NCBI RefSeq assembly: GCF_004135365.1
Contig: NZ_CP035492.1
Coordinates: 1,860,001 to 1,924,000 of the forward strand
Direction of reading: 5' to 3'
DNA from: Paenibacillus protaetiae
GTDB lineage: Bacteria > Bacillota > Bacilli > Paenibacillales > Paenibacillaceae
Length of the DNA stretch: 64,000 nt
Within the stretch, counting starts at the first letter, position 1; every line of letters begins with the position of its first letter. Below are positions 1-6,892 of the stretch, piece by piece. Made by a program: the position numbers and the translations under genes. The notes beneath the pieces were generated by a model that saw nothing but the letters and a program-made list of their open reading frames with translations, made no database searches and was not told the origin of the DNA.

Positions 1-187
1 ATTGAAGCAGATAATCCACGATTTCTCTCGTAAAACGGACAACTTCCCAGGAAGGCCTGGGACCGTAAGGCGTGCGGGCCGTATCCCCGAAATAAACAAC
101 CTTCTCACGCGGCAGTTGGCGCATAATTTCTTTGACGACAGTCAACCCGCCTACTCCGGAATCCAATACTGCAATTGGCTGCTGCAC
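1..187 (-). CDS. murI: Glutamate racemase, N-terminal part (cut by left edge)
   Basis: Encodes the first 62 residues of glutamate racemase, the cytoplasmic enzyme that makes D-glutamate for peptidoglycan. The N-terminus carries the family block [16 protein letters not shown] with the catalytic Asp, followed by [14 protein letters not shown], a hallmark of MurI. The two catalytic cysteines lie further on, one beyond the window edge. I chose the GTG start giving M-Q-Q-P-I-A-V-L because it sits just before the conserved strand; a second GTG two codons upstream is possible. Transcription enters from the YtxH/DUF948 side, separated by an intrinsic terminator. Identity is secure from the motifs; the start is less certain because no strong ribosome binding site precedes it. 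Confidence 0.9.
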   Translation of the reverse strand, partial: MQQPIAVLDSGVGGLTVVKEIMRQLPREKVVYFGDTARTPYGPRPSWEVVRFTREIVDYLLQ

Positions 188-314
188 AAGCACACCGCTT
201 TCTTTGCGCAAAGTTGTCGAGCTTTCTGAGAAGCTGGTGAAACTTTAGTAGCATATGTATTTTGCAGCTAAAAGGTACCTTCGCTTGCCGCAGGCATCCC
301 CAACGCCGCAAACG

Positions 315-363
315 AAAAACCTCCGGTACAACAGCCTCTGCGCCGCTTGTAGGGGAGGTTTTT
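315..363 (-). terminator. Intrinsic terminator after the YtxH-like gene
   Basis: Inverted repeat AAAAACCTCC / GGAGGTTTTT with a further pairing segment (TACAA / TTGTA) inside. Read on the minus strand it ends in a T-rich tail. It separates the YtxH-like gene from murI. Confidence 0.7.
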
Positions 364-383
364 CAATTGGCGTTTCACCGCCG

Positions 384-773
384 TTATGAGCGGGCCGGAT
401 CGCTGTCCGTTTCGTCCTTGCCTTCTCCGAATAGCTCCAGATCAGAAAATGCAAGCTCCAGTTCTTCCTGGCGGGAATGGTGGCTGCTGACAGCAGCAAG
501 CTCCTCTTCGGTGCCGGCGCCGCGCCACGATTTCACCGTACTGGCCACTTTGCTTCCCATTTGTTTTGCTTTTTCCGCCATATCGGATGCCGTTTCGCCT
601 ACTTGGCTGGCAACTTTCACCGTAACATCCCCAACCTTATGTGCCCCAACCGAAATATCATGCCGCATTTCTTTTCCCGTTTTTGGAGTAAGCAGCAAAG
701 CTGCGATAGAGCCTGCAACCCCTCCTGCCAATGCGCCTAACCAAAATCCTTTTCCTTGCTTGCGAGTAGACAT
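384..773 (-). CDS. YtxH-like small membrane-anchored stress protein
   Basis: A 129-residue protein. A glycine/alanine-rich hydrophobic segment near residues 8-28 (FWLGALAGGVAGSIAALLL) is followed by TPKTGKEMR, the typical start of YtxH/gas-vesicle-like proteins of Bacillales. A long amphipathic helical region and an acidic tail come next. The start at MSTRKQGKG is preceded by AAAGGAG at good spacing. It begins one base after the stop of the DUF948 gene, so the two are co-transcribed. In Bacillus the YtxH family is tied to general stress and cell-wall surroundings; the molecular role is unknown. Its partner is also a membrane-anchored helical protein, which suggests a joint envelope function. 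This is inference from family and context only. Confidence 0.75.
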   Translation of the reverse strand: MSTRKQGKGFWLGALAGGVAGSIAALLLTPKTGKEMRHDISVGAHKVGDVTVKVASQVGETASDMAEKAKQMGSKVASTVKSWRGAGTEEELAAVSSHHSRQEELELAFSDLELFGEGKDETDSDPARS

Positions 774-774
774 A

Positions 775-1275
775 TTATTCGCTCCTTTCGACCTTATGGT
801 GCCCTTCATCTGTGCGCTGCCATTCGGAGCCGGCGTTCTTTTCGGCGGTTTTTCGGCGGGACTGCCACAGCTGCCACGCTGCCATGCCAATTTCCATCCA
901 TTCAAAAGCTTCGCCGATTTGTTTTTTTTCCGCCGCCCGCTCCACATGCTGCGCCGCTTGATGCGACAATACGGAGGAAACGCGATGGACGGCTCTGGTC
1001 GACTGCTCAATCGCCCCGCCGATTTGATCCGCTGCTTCAAACAGGCGGCTCGCCGATTGCAGCTGCCGGTTCGCGGACTTCAGCGCTTGCTCGGCAGGCG
1101 GCACCAGCCTGGCATACTGCTGTGCCAGCTGCTGCACTTCCTGTTTCGCTTCTCCTGCCAAAACCAGCATCGCCTGCATTTTTACAGCAAGCATCCGCAG
1201 TGCAATCAGCAGACCTGCGGCAAGCCCTACAAAAGCTGCAGCCGCAATCACTGCACTCCATTCCATCACCGTCAT
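775..1275 (-). CDS. DUF948 domain protein
   Basis: A 166-residue protein with one N-terminal transmembrane helix (around residues 7-30, WSAVIAAAAFVGLAAGLLIA). It is followed by a long heptad-like helical region that runs to about residue 110 and contains many Ala/Gln/Glu residues. This is the architecture of DUF948 proteins, which often sit next to YtxH genes in Bacillales, as here. Start chosen at MTVMEWSAV because AAGGAGGAG lies upstream; longer reading frames lack such a site. A TATAAT element lies about 60 bases upstream on the minus strand. The function is unknown; I infer a membrane-tethered coiled-coil protein acting with the downstream YtxH-like product. Confidence 0.75.
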   Translation of the reverse strand: MTVMEWSAVIAAAAFVGLAAGLLIALRMLAVKMQAMLVLAGEAKQEVQQLAQQYARLVPPAEQALKSANRQLQSASRLFEAADQIGGAIEQSTRAVHRVSSVLSHQAAQHVERAAEKKQIGEAFEWMEIGMAAWQLWQSRRKTAEKNAGSEWQRTDEGHHKVERSE

Positions 1276-1333
1276 AGGCGTCTCCTCCTTCATATGTGGC
1301 GTCAAACTAGACGAATGCCCATTTCGTATTGCC

Positions 1334-1362
1334 ATTATAAGCAGGTTAGGCTTATCCTGACA
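1334..1362 (-). promoter_or_regulatory. Possible promoter of the DUF948-ytxH operon
   Basis: A perfect TATAAT -10 element (1334-1339, minus strand) lies about 60 bases upstream of the DUF948 start. The -35 region (TGTCAG-like) is weak, so this is a tentative call. Confidence 0.4.
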
Positions 1363-1382
1363 CAACGTTCAAAAATAAAAAA

Positions 1383-1461
1383 ACAGAAAGGCAAAAGCGC
1401 ATGGAGGAGGAGTCCCTGTCTCATGGTCAGGAATCCTTCCTTTTCGCTTTTGCCCTTCTGT
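1383..1461 (-). terminator. Long terminator hairpin after the DUF86 gene
   Basis: Arms ACAGAAAGGCAAAAGCG and CGCTTTTGCCCTTCTGT pair with one bulge around a 45-base loop. On the minus strand the structure ends in TTTTTTTATTTTTG. It lies just after the stop of the DUF86/YutE-like gene. The unusually long loop holds further complementary stretches. Confidence 0.75.
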
Positions 1462-1484
1462 ATCACTCATCAAGCTCCGGTAAA

Positions 1485-1904
1485 TTACAGCTCGTCCTTC
1501 AAATACTGTTCAACGGCGTCTTTAAAAGCATGCAGTACAGCTCCAAGCTGCCCTGTTAACGGATGAAGCTGTGTACGGTCTAGCTCAAAATAATCCTGCA
1601 CAAGCGGCTTGCGCAGCTTAACCAGCTCCGTAAGCGTCTCGGACAGGTGCTCCGGGAACGCTCCAGCTTCCCCGATAATATCAATGATGTCCTCATAGCT
1701 GCTGGCATCCCGCAAAATAAAACCGTCGATCAAAAAGCTGCCTACATCCGTTACCGTTTCGATTGCCAGATGAAGCGCGCGCTCCTGGGCCAGCCCTTCA
1801 ATCAGCGTCCCGCTCCACTCCGCGGACAGCTTGTTCAGCGCTTCCGCAACCGCCGGAATCGTCTGCAGCCGGATCGCGATTTGCTCTTCGTTTACGTAGT
1901 ACAT
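1485..1904 (-). CDS. DUF86 / HepT-like protein (YutE family)
   Basis: A 139-residue, all-helical protein resembling Bacillus YutE of the DUF86/HepT-like family. Recognisable blocks are MYYVNEEQIAIRL at the N-terminus, ERALHLAIETVTDVGSFLID in the middle, and FILRDASSYEDIIDIIGE. HepT proteins with an antitoxin partner act as toxins, but the YutE branch occurs alone and is treated as housekeeping of unknown role. No MNT nucleotidyltransferase antitoxin gene is adjacent, so I do not call a toxin-antitoxin pair. The ATG start was preferred because it matches the family N-terminus; an upstream TTG would add six residues. A 36-residue ORF ends about 15 bases upstream. Confidence 0.75.
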   Translation of the reverse strand: MYYVNEEQIAIRLQTIPAVAEALNKLSAEWSGTLIEGLAQERALHLAIETVTDVGSFLIDGFILRDASSYEDIIDIIGEAGAFPEHLSETLTELVKLRKPLVQDYFELDRTQLHPLTGQLGAVLHAFKDAVEQYLKDEL

Positions 1905-1918
1905 GATTTCGCCTGCTT

Positions 1919-2029
1919 TCAAACTTGCTTCTTCTTTTTAGCCGCCCGGCGCTTCAGCCAAGGCACCATAATTATAGCGCTTACGATAATGACAATTAAA
2001 TAAGTCAATATTTCATAAACGTCGCCCAT
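1919..2029 (-). CDS. Small single-pass membrane protein, 36 residues (putative)
   Basis: A short minus-strand frame encoding one hydrophobic helix (EILTYLIVIIVSAIIMVPW) followed by a strongly basic tail (KRRAAKKKKQV). It fits tightly between the Dabb gene (stop 19 bases upstream of its ATG) and the DUF86 gene, with the same orientation and short spacing, which suggests one operon. AAGGAG lies upstream of the frame but 14 bases from the ATG, so initiation may use ATG inefficiently or a non-standard codon nearer the site. Positive-inside topology would put the lysine tail in the cytoplasm. I do not recognise a family. Confidence 0.5.
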   Translation of the reverse strand: MGDVYEILTYLIVIIVSAIIMVPWLKRRAAKKKKQV

Positions 2030-2047
2030 ATCCGGTTCTATGTCTCC

Positions 2048-2335
2048 TTAAGATTCATAATCCACGCTGACCGAAGACTCGCGCACTTCGTTCATATGTA
2101 CAATCACTTTCTGATGGACCGGATGTACCTGGTAAGCTTCCAGCGCTTCAAGCGAATCAAATGTTGTCACCAGCGCGATATCGTAGGAACGGGCGGAATG
2201 CACCACATCAATGCCCACTTCGATCGACTTCAGCACATCAATCTTCCCTTTCATATCCCGAAGCACCTGAGCTGTACGTTCCACATTCTCGGCGCTGCCG
2301 TCCTTCAGCTTAAAAAACACGATATGTGTAATCAT
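2048..2335 (-). CDS. Dabb (stress-responsive A/B barrel) domain protein
   Basis: A 95-residue protein with the dimeric alpha/beta barrel (Dabb) fold. It starts MITHIVFFKLKDG and continues with VLRDMKGKIDVLKSIEVG, then SYDIALVTTFDSLEALEAYQ, and VHPVHQKV near the C-terminus. This order and length match small Dabb proteins such as those of Bacillus. Members include stress-induced proteins and small ring-cleavage or cyclase-type enzymes, so the exact reaction cannot be told. A strong GGAGGAGG site precedes the chosen start. The gene is followed closely by a small membrane ORF and the DUF86 gene and may head that operon. Confidence 0.8.
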   Translation of the reverse strand: MITHIVFFKLKDGSAENVERTAQVLRDMKGKIDVLKSIEVGIDVVHSARSYDIALVTTFDSLEALEAYQVHPVHQKVIVHMNEVRESSVSVDYES

Positions 2336-2436
2336 TTCATTTCCTCCTCCGCATTCGCATGACAAATTCCCTTCTGTCACATAATAACCCAAGCACTCTC
2401 TTTACGGCAATCTTATACGAAAGGTTCGATGCCTCC

Positions 2437-2688
2437 ATGCGTTATCCGGTAACGATTGCGGCCACCCTGATCGGACTGGCCGTTTGCTTGTACAATTATA
2501 CGGGGTACGACCCGCATAATATGATTTTCTTTATGTTCAGCGTGCCCGCCTGGTTCGTGGATTTGTTTTACGATGTCCATGACGTAAGCGTAATGTTGAT
2601 GTACATCCTTACCGTTGCGACCTGGGCGCTGATCGGCTATATCGCCGACCGGATCATTTTGCGGAGCAGCCGCCGCTCGCGTACTTAA
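2437..2688 (+). CDS. Small two-helix membrane protein, unknown function
   Basis: An 83-residue protein with two predicted transmembrane helices: TIAATLIGLAVCLYN near residues 6-22, and SVMLMYILTVATWALIGYIA near residues 51-70. A short amphipathic stretch and an arginine-rich C-terminus (RSSRRSRT) complete it. I do not recognise a named family. The ATG was chosen because it begins the hydrophobic protein and has AAAGG upstream; the reading frame stays open further upstream without a better site. It is divergent from the Dabb gene and convergent with the cupredoxin gene, with a shared terminator between them. Confidence 0.6.
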   Translation: MRYPVTIAATLIGLAVCLYNYTGYDPHNMIFFMFSVPAWFVDLFYDVHDVSVMLMYILTVATWALIGYIADRIILRSSRRSRT

Positions 2689-2756
2689 GACATACGGAAC
2701 AAGCCGGCAAGCCGTTACAGACCTGCAAAAGGCCGATCCCGGCCGGCGGATACGAT

Positions 2757-2780
2757 AAAGGAGCCCTTCCGGGCTCCTTT
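2757..2780. terminator. Bidirectional terminator
   Basis: AAAGGAGCCC-TTCC-GGGCTCCTTT forms a perfect 10-bp stem with a four-base loop. It is followed by T residues on the plus strand and preceded by A residues, so it can serve both convergent genes. Confidence 0.85.
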
Positions 2781-2788
2781 TCTATCCT

Positions 2789-3178
2789 TTATGAACCTTC
2801 TACAATAAGCTTGGCCGTCATGGTCGCGTGGCCAACCCCGCATGGCACCGAGCAATGCATCACATATTCTCCCGGTTTCGTGAACTCAATATCCTGCTGA
2901 AGATGATCGCCTTCCAAATCCACGTTCAGATCTTCGATTTTCAAGCCATGGATACCGCTTTTGTTCGAAAGCTTCAGTCTAACCTTATCTCCTACTTTAA
3001 CCGTATAAACATCTTGGTCATACACAAAATCGTTGGAGGCAGACACTTTAAGCAGCGTCATCCCTTCCGGCAGCGAAGCGCTTTCGTCAACTGGTTTCTC
3101 AGGCAATCCGAATGTCAGCAAGTACACTCCCAGAAGCGAGGCGGCAATGAATAGGACAAACATAACCCATTTGTGCAT
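2789..3178 (-). CDS. Membrane-anchored CuA-type cupredoxin
   Basis: A 129-residue protein with an N-terminal membrane anchor (WVMFVLFIAASLLGVYLLTF, about residues 4-23) and an external cupredoxin domain. The C-terminal block HCSVPCGVGHATM has the spacing C-x3-C-x3-H-x2-M. Together with the earlier His in SGIHGLKI, it reproduces the CuA binuclear copper site of cytochrome c oxidase subunit II. It lacks the second transmembrane helix and any oxidase neighbour, so it is a stand-alone CuA domain protein. It may carry electrons or handle copper at the outer membrane face. AAAGGGGAG precedes the chosen start. Fold and copper site are clear; the role is inferred. Confidence 0.8.
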   Translation of the reverse strand: MHKWVMFVLFIAASLLGVYLLTFGLPEKPVDESASLPEGMTLLKVSASNDFVYDQDVYTVKVGDKVRLKLSNKSGIHGLKIEDLNVDLEGDHLQQDIEFTKPGEYVMHCSVPCGVGHATMTAKLIVEGS

Positions 3179-3319
3179 TGCAATATGCTCCCCTTTGCGG
3201 CAATAATGTCTATTCTTTATATTAATAAGATGGTCTGAAGTTCTCAACCTTAAACTGTTTATTGTGGAAAGTTTTTTTATATTTATGGCAAAACCATGAA
3301 CAAAAGCGCGAATTATCCA

Positions 3320-3727
3320 TTATTGCGAAAAATACGTTTTTAACACCCGCTCGGACTCTGCTTTTACAAATCCCCATACCATATAGAACCGGTGATGATA
3401 ACCTCGGCATACATACTGTGCTTCAAGCCCGTTTTTGTCCTGGCGCTGCTCATATATTTTAATTCCTTTGCTGCGGAAATCTTTGCGGATCGCCGCCATA
3501 TCCAGCAGCACCCGGTCTTGTACGGCGCGCAGCAGCGAATCGTACAGCCGGGGCAGCTTCATAGAGGCGGAGCCGATTACCCCGATATCATGATCCAGGA
3601 TACGCAGCACGATGCCCAGCAGCACGTATTGTTTCACCAGATCCAGCTCTTCTTCCGTCTGAACCGGCGGCTGTAATCCGGACGGCTCACCGTCTGCGCG
3701 TTCATCCGCTTTTGTTGTTGCAGCCAT
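3320..3727 (-). CDS. Conserved hypothetical protein (possibly YhjD-like)
   Basis: A 135-residue soluble protein with no signal or transmembrane segment. The first 25 residues are low-complexity and charged; the rest appears mainly helical, with an RGYHHRFYMVWGFVKAE block near the C-terminus. The layout resembles small uncharacterised Bacillales proteins such as Bacillus YhjD, but I am not certain of the family and assign no function. GGGAGGAAATAGCG before the ATG is a convincing ribosome binding site. It is monocistronic, with the cupredoxin gene downstream in the same direction after a 140-base gap. Confidence 0.6.
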   Translation of the reverse strand: MAATTKADERADGEPSGLQPPVQTEEELDLVKQYVLLGIVLRILDHDIGVIGSASMKLPRLYDSLLRAVQDRVLLDMAAIRKDFRSKGIKIYEQRQDKNGLEAQYVCRGYHHRFYMVWGFVKAESERVLKTYFSQ

Positions 3728-3879
3728 CGCTATTTCCTCCCGCGGTACATAATAAGAACATTTGTTCTCTTTTTATTATATCCCCGCAAAGCCTGTCCAT
3801 GCAATAGAAGCAAAAAAAGGGCCTTTCACCTCGCAGCTGCGTCCCCTTCTTTGTTCCTCATGTTTTCATTCCATCCGGG

Positions 3880-4268
3880 TTACGTCTTGTCCTTCAACGC
3901 AGCAATAATTTTACGCAGCCGGTCCGGCAAAGGAAGCCCCAGCTTCCCGTAGTTCTCCACGATAGAAATCAGCTCGTTGGCCGTATAAAAGTAAATAGCC
4001 GCACCCATCGTCGCATTATTCAAGTCCAGAAACAGGTCAATGCGATGCGACAGCATAATGATTAACAGCGTCAAACCTTTTCGGGTCAGCCCCAGAAGCC
4101 GACGGCGCTGCTCAGCTTTTTATCCTTCAACGCAACCAGCACGCCGGTCAAGTAATCAAGGCCCATCCCAATTAACAGCACGGTAAGCGCCTCCGACCAT
4201 TTACCGAACGTAAATGTCAAGACAGCGCCGGCTGCCCCGCAAACCGAACAAAGCATTACAAATGGCAT
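3880..4268 (-). pseudogene. Phage/toxin-secretion holin, frameshifted
   Basis: Two frames together make a full-length holin of the Bacteriophage_holin_4 / toxin-secretion type (about 129 residues). The N-terminal half has FGKWSEALTVLLIGMGLDYL then TGVLVALKDKKLSS. The C-terminal half has GLTLLIIMLSHRIDL, AIYFYTANELISIVENYG and KLGLPLPDRL. The halves are out of phase at the CCCC run at 4090-4093; one extra G on the coding strand restores the join VGFWGLTRKGLTLL. The combined length is 389 bases, one short of a codon multiple. No endolysin or phage structural gene is near, so this is an orphan holin. It may be a true pseudogene or a sequence error. Confidence 0.8.
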
Positions 4269-4459
4269 TTTTACACCTCATCTCTGTACAACCATGCTGT
4301 ATGTTATGCGGAAAAAATCAGGTTGTCCGTTATACTTCGCGCGGGTAAAAAGCCCGATTCTATCAATTGTGGCATCAGCCCGTTCCGGACGGCTATCGCC
4401 CATGCCCGCTGTGAGCCGGCTATCCGTTCCGGCCGGAGCCGGCCCGGCGTCCGCACATT
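4269..4459. other. Intergenic stretch without a recognisable gene
   Basis: Between the holin start and the DeoR terminator I see no supported gene. A 60-codon open frame on the minus strand lacks a ribosome binding site and any family signal. Confidence 0.5.
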
Positions 4460-4503
4460 AAAAAAAGCCTCTAAATCTACCTGCAATGCGGTAGTTTAGA
4501 AGC
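4460..4503 (-). terminator. Terminator at the end of the twelve-gene catabolic operon
   Basis: On the minus strand, GCTTCTAAACTACC and GGTAGATTTAGAGGC pair with minor bulges and are followed by TTTTTTT. It lies about 90 bases after the stop of the DeoR gene, the last gene of the operon. Confidence 0.8.
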
Positions 4504-4592
4504 TTCCCGTGTCTGGTTTCGGAACCGGATTATCCAAGGCTGTTCTTCCGGAGGGCAGCCTTTGCCCGAAAGAAAATCCAGCCGTTACGGCT

Positions 4593-5372
4593 TTATAGAC
4601 TGGTTCTGGCCACCGTCAGCGGCAGCCCGGCGGCACGGAAGCGGCTGATTTCGAATTCATCCAGCCGATCATCCGTAATAACGCTGTCAAATTGATCCAG
4701 AGCAGAAAAAATGGCAAACGAGTGATACCCGAATTTCGTGGAATCCGCAAGCAAAATATTTTTGCCGGCCGCGCTCATCGCCGCCTGCTTGGCGCCAACG
4801 ATTACGGGCGACCACGCCATCGCCCCTTTGACGAGCGATACCGCTTCGCAAGAAGAGAACGTAATGTCCGCCGTTACGCCGGCAAGCATTTTTTCCGTAT
4901 ACAGCCCGTCGAGGCTGCCTGCCCATTTGCTGAGGCGGCCGCCGGTGCAGTAGACATCAAATGTCGCAAAACGCTTCTCGTTCGCCAGCAGCAGCGCCGT
5001 GTTCAAATCGCGGGTAATGATTTTCAGATGGCGGAACGGCTCCAGCTCATCAATTAAAGCGGCAATCGTCGAGCCGGCGTCCAGAATCAGGCTCATGCCG
5101 TCCTGCACATGCTTCGCCGCTTCTTTCGCAATGGCGGACTTCAAAGGCTGGTTCTGCTGAGACCGGTATTCGTAGCTGGCTCCCGCGAAAGTCTGAATCC
5201 GGACCGCTCCGCCATGGGAACGCTGAATTTTCCCCTCGGACTGCAGCAAATCCAGATCGCGCCGGATCGTCATGGAGGAAACCCGGAATTTTTCAGCAAG
5301 CTCCACAATCGTGACCTGATTTTGCTGCTCCAGCATCCGCATTATTTCATGCCGCCTTGTGCCCATCAGCAT
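4593..5372 (-). CDS. DeoR/GlpR-family transcriptional regulator
   Basis: A 259-residue repressor-type regulator. The N-terminal winged helix (residues 5-60) shows RRHEIMRMLEQQNQVTIVEL and VSSMTIRRDLDLLQSEGKI, the DeoR DNA-binding signature, followed by RSHGGAVR. The C-terminal two-thirds is the sugar-isomerase-like sensor domain, with DAGSTIAALI and the terminal LLADSTKFG block. DeoR regulators usually respond to phosphorylated sugars or related metabolites. The chosen start has AAGGAGG eight bases upstream. It is the last gene of a long operon of transport and hydrolase genes, so I infer that it is the local regulator, possibly autoregulated, although it could also respond to a downstream metabolite of the pathway. 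Confidence 0.9.
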   Translation of the reverse strand: MLMGTRRHEIMRMLEQQNQVTIVELAEKFRVSSMTIRRDLDLLQSEGKIQRSHGGAVRIQTFAGASYEYRSQQNQPLKSAIAKEAAKHVQDGMSLILDAGSTIAALIDELEPFRHLKIITRDLNTALLLANEKRFATFDVYCTGGRLSKWAGSLDGLYTEKMLAGVTADITFSSCEAVSLVKGAMAWSPVIVGAKQAAMSAAGKNILLADSTKFGYHSFAIFSALDQFDSVITDDRLDEFEISRFRAAGLPLTVARTSL

Positions 5373-5447
5373 GCCGCATCCCTCCTTAGTTCATCAATCG
5401 GGCATCGCAGCCCAAGGCACCAGCCGGTTACCGCAGACATGCGCCGG

Positions 5448-6820
5448 TTATAAGCCGTGAGAGCCGTACCGCGCCCACTCCGCCGCCAGTTCGGGCAATT
5501 CCCATCCTGCGGGCGGCGCCGCTGTCTTCAGCCAGGCGCCGCCGCGGTAAATCCAGCGCCGGTCCGGCATCATCGTAAACAGCTCATCCGGCGTGCCCGC
5601 ATCGAGAATGACAAAATCAGCGGTATGGCCGGCCGCAATGCCGTAATCGCGCAAGCCGAGTATACCGGCTGGCACTACCGTCATCATCCGGAGCAGCGTA
5701 CGCAGGTCGGCGGGCGACCCCATATGCGCGCCATATGCCGTAATAAGCCCGATCTGCAGCAGATCGCCCCGCCCAAACGGATGGAACGGATCATGTACAT
5801 TATCAGATGCAGCGGCTACTGGAATACCAGCCGCGATAAGCTCCTGTACGCGCGTTACCCCTCTGCGGGCGGCTTTGTCATCCCCCGGCCCTGCAAATAC
5901 AGATTGGCGGCAGGCAGCGTCACCGCATTAAGCCCCGCTTCCGCTATACGGGCGATAACCGCATCCGCCTCCTTGGGCTCCATAGAAGCAAGGGAGCATA
6001 AATGGCCGACGGTCGCCCGGCCGCGGAAGCCGTAATCAATTGTTTTTTGCGCGACCGTTAACGCCGTTTTTTTACGGGGATCATCGGATTCATCCGTATG
6101 CAGGTCAATCGGACAGCCGTACCGGTCCGCCAGCTTGAAGAGGAGATCGATATTGCGGTCCGGATCGTCCGCCAGATGCGGCGCTCCGCCGATGCCGGTC
6201 ACGCCCATGGCAACCGCTTCGTCAATCAGCTCCAGCACATCCGCACCCGCAGAACGGTAAGGGACCATCGGAAAAATTTGCAGTTCCAGCTGCGAGGCCA
6301 GCTTTTGCTTCAGCTCCAGCGCGGCTTCGATGGATTGCAGCGCTACTTGCCTGCCGGCAGCCGCATGGAAATCAATATGTGTACGAATCGCCGTTGTACC
6401 GTAACCGATCGCCAGCAGAGCCGTTTTGGCCATTCGGGCATAGATTTCCGCTTTCGTAAAGTGTGGTGCCATTTCCGAATAATTGCCGATAGCCTCGGCT
6501 AACGTTCCGCTGCGGTTCCCGACCTGGCGAAGGGAAAAGGCTTTGTCCAAATGCATATGCGCATCGACAAAACCCGGCAGTACCAGTTTCCCTTCCGCAT
6601 CCAGCATACAGGAGCCGCCCGTGACGGGAGCGTCCTGCATGCTGGAGCGATCAGCTCCGTAACCGTCCAGCGTCAAATGCGGCGTACCGGCGCCAGCGGG
6701 CAAATAGCTTTCCTGGGCTTCGACATGCGTCCACGTTCCGTTCACTGCGCGAAGCGTATACCATAACCGCTCATCGGCAAGCGGCAGACGCGCATTAATG
6801 ATTTCAAGGCGGTGTTCCAT
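5448..6820 (-). pseudogene. Cytosine-deaminase-like amidohydrolase, frameshifted
   Basis: A metal-dependent amidohydrolase of the cytosine deaminase (CodA) type, about 457 residues if repaired. The 5' frame has the metal motif DAHMHLDKAFSL, then NRSGTLAEAIG, THIDFHA, LHTDESDDP and TVGHLCSL. The 3' part carries the last metal-ligand region, ASDNVHDPFHPFGRGD. The frames break at the CCCCC run at 5882-5886, where one missing G on the coding strand changes QGRGDDKAARRGVTRV into an early stop. CodA relatives deaminate or hydrolyse cyclic C-N bonds in cytosine, isoguanine, creatinine or triazines. The start at MEHRLEI follows AAAGGGGAA. If the frameshift is real, the operon has lost this step; if not, it is a central enzyme of the pathway. 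Confidence 0.85.
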
Positions 6821-6849
6821 CGTCATTTCCCCTTTGCTGTTCACATAAA

Positions 6850-6885
6850 CGAATCGGGAGCTTCCGTGATGCGAAAGCTCCCGAT
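6850..6885 (-). terminator. Intercistronic hairpin within the operon
   Basis: ATCGGGAGCTT / AAGCTCCCGAT, an 11-bp perfect stem, lies between the FAH-family gene and the amidohydrolase gene. There is no good U-tract, so it may be an attenuator or RNA-stabilising hairpin rather than a full terminator. Confidence 0.5.
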
Positions 6886-6892
6886 GGGCGGG

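Noticed and set aside
262-1566. 434-codon plus-strand frame
   Set aside because: Antisense to the YtxH, DUF948 and terminator region; low plausibility composition and no start site.
1485-1904. DUF86/HepT protein as a toxin of a toxin-antitoxin pair
   Set aside because: No MNT-type antitoxin gene is adjacent and the sequence matches the solitary YutE branch.
4304-4486. 60-codon minus-strand frame between holin and DeoR
   Set aside because: Overlaps the operon terminator, lacks a ribosome binding site and has no recognisable motif.
5457-6035. Plus-strand frame over the amidohydrolase
   Set aside because: Shadow of the minus-strand amidohydrolase, whose metal motifs are clear.
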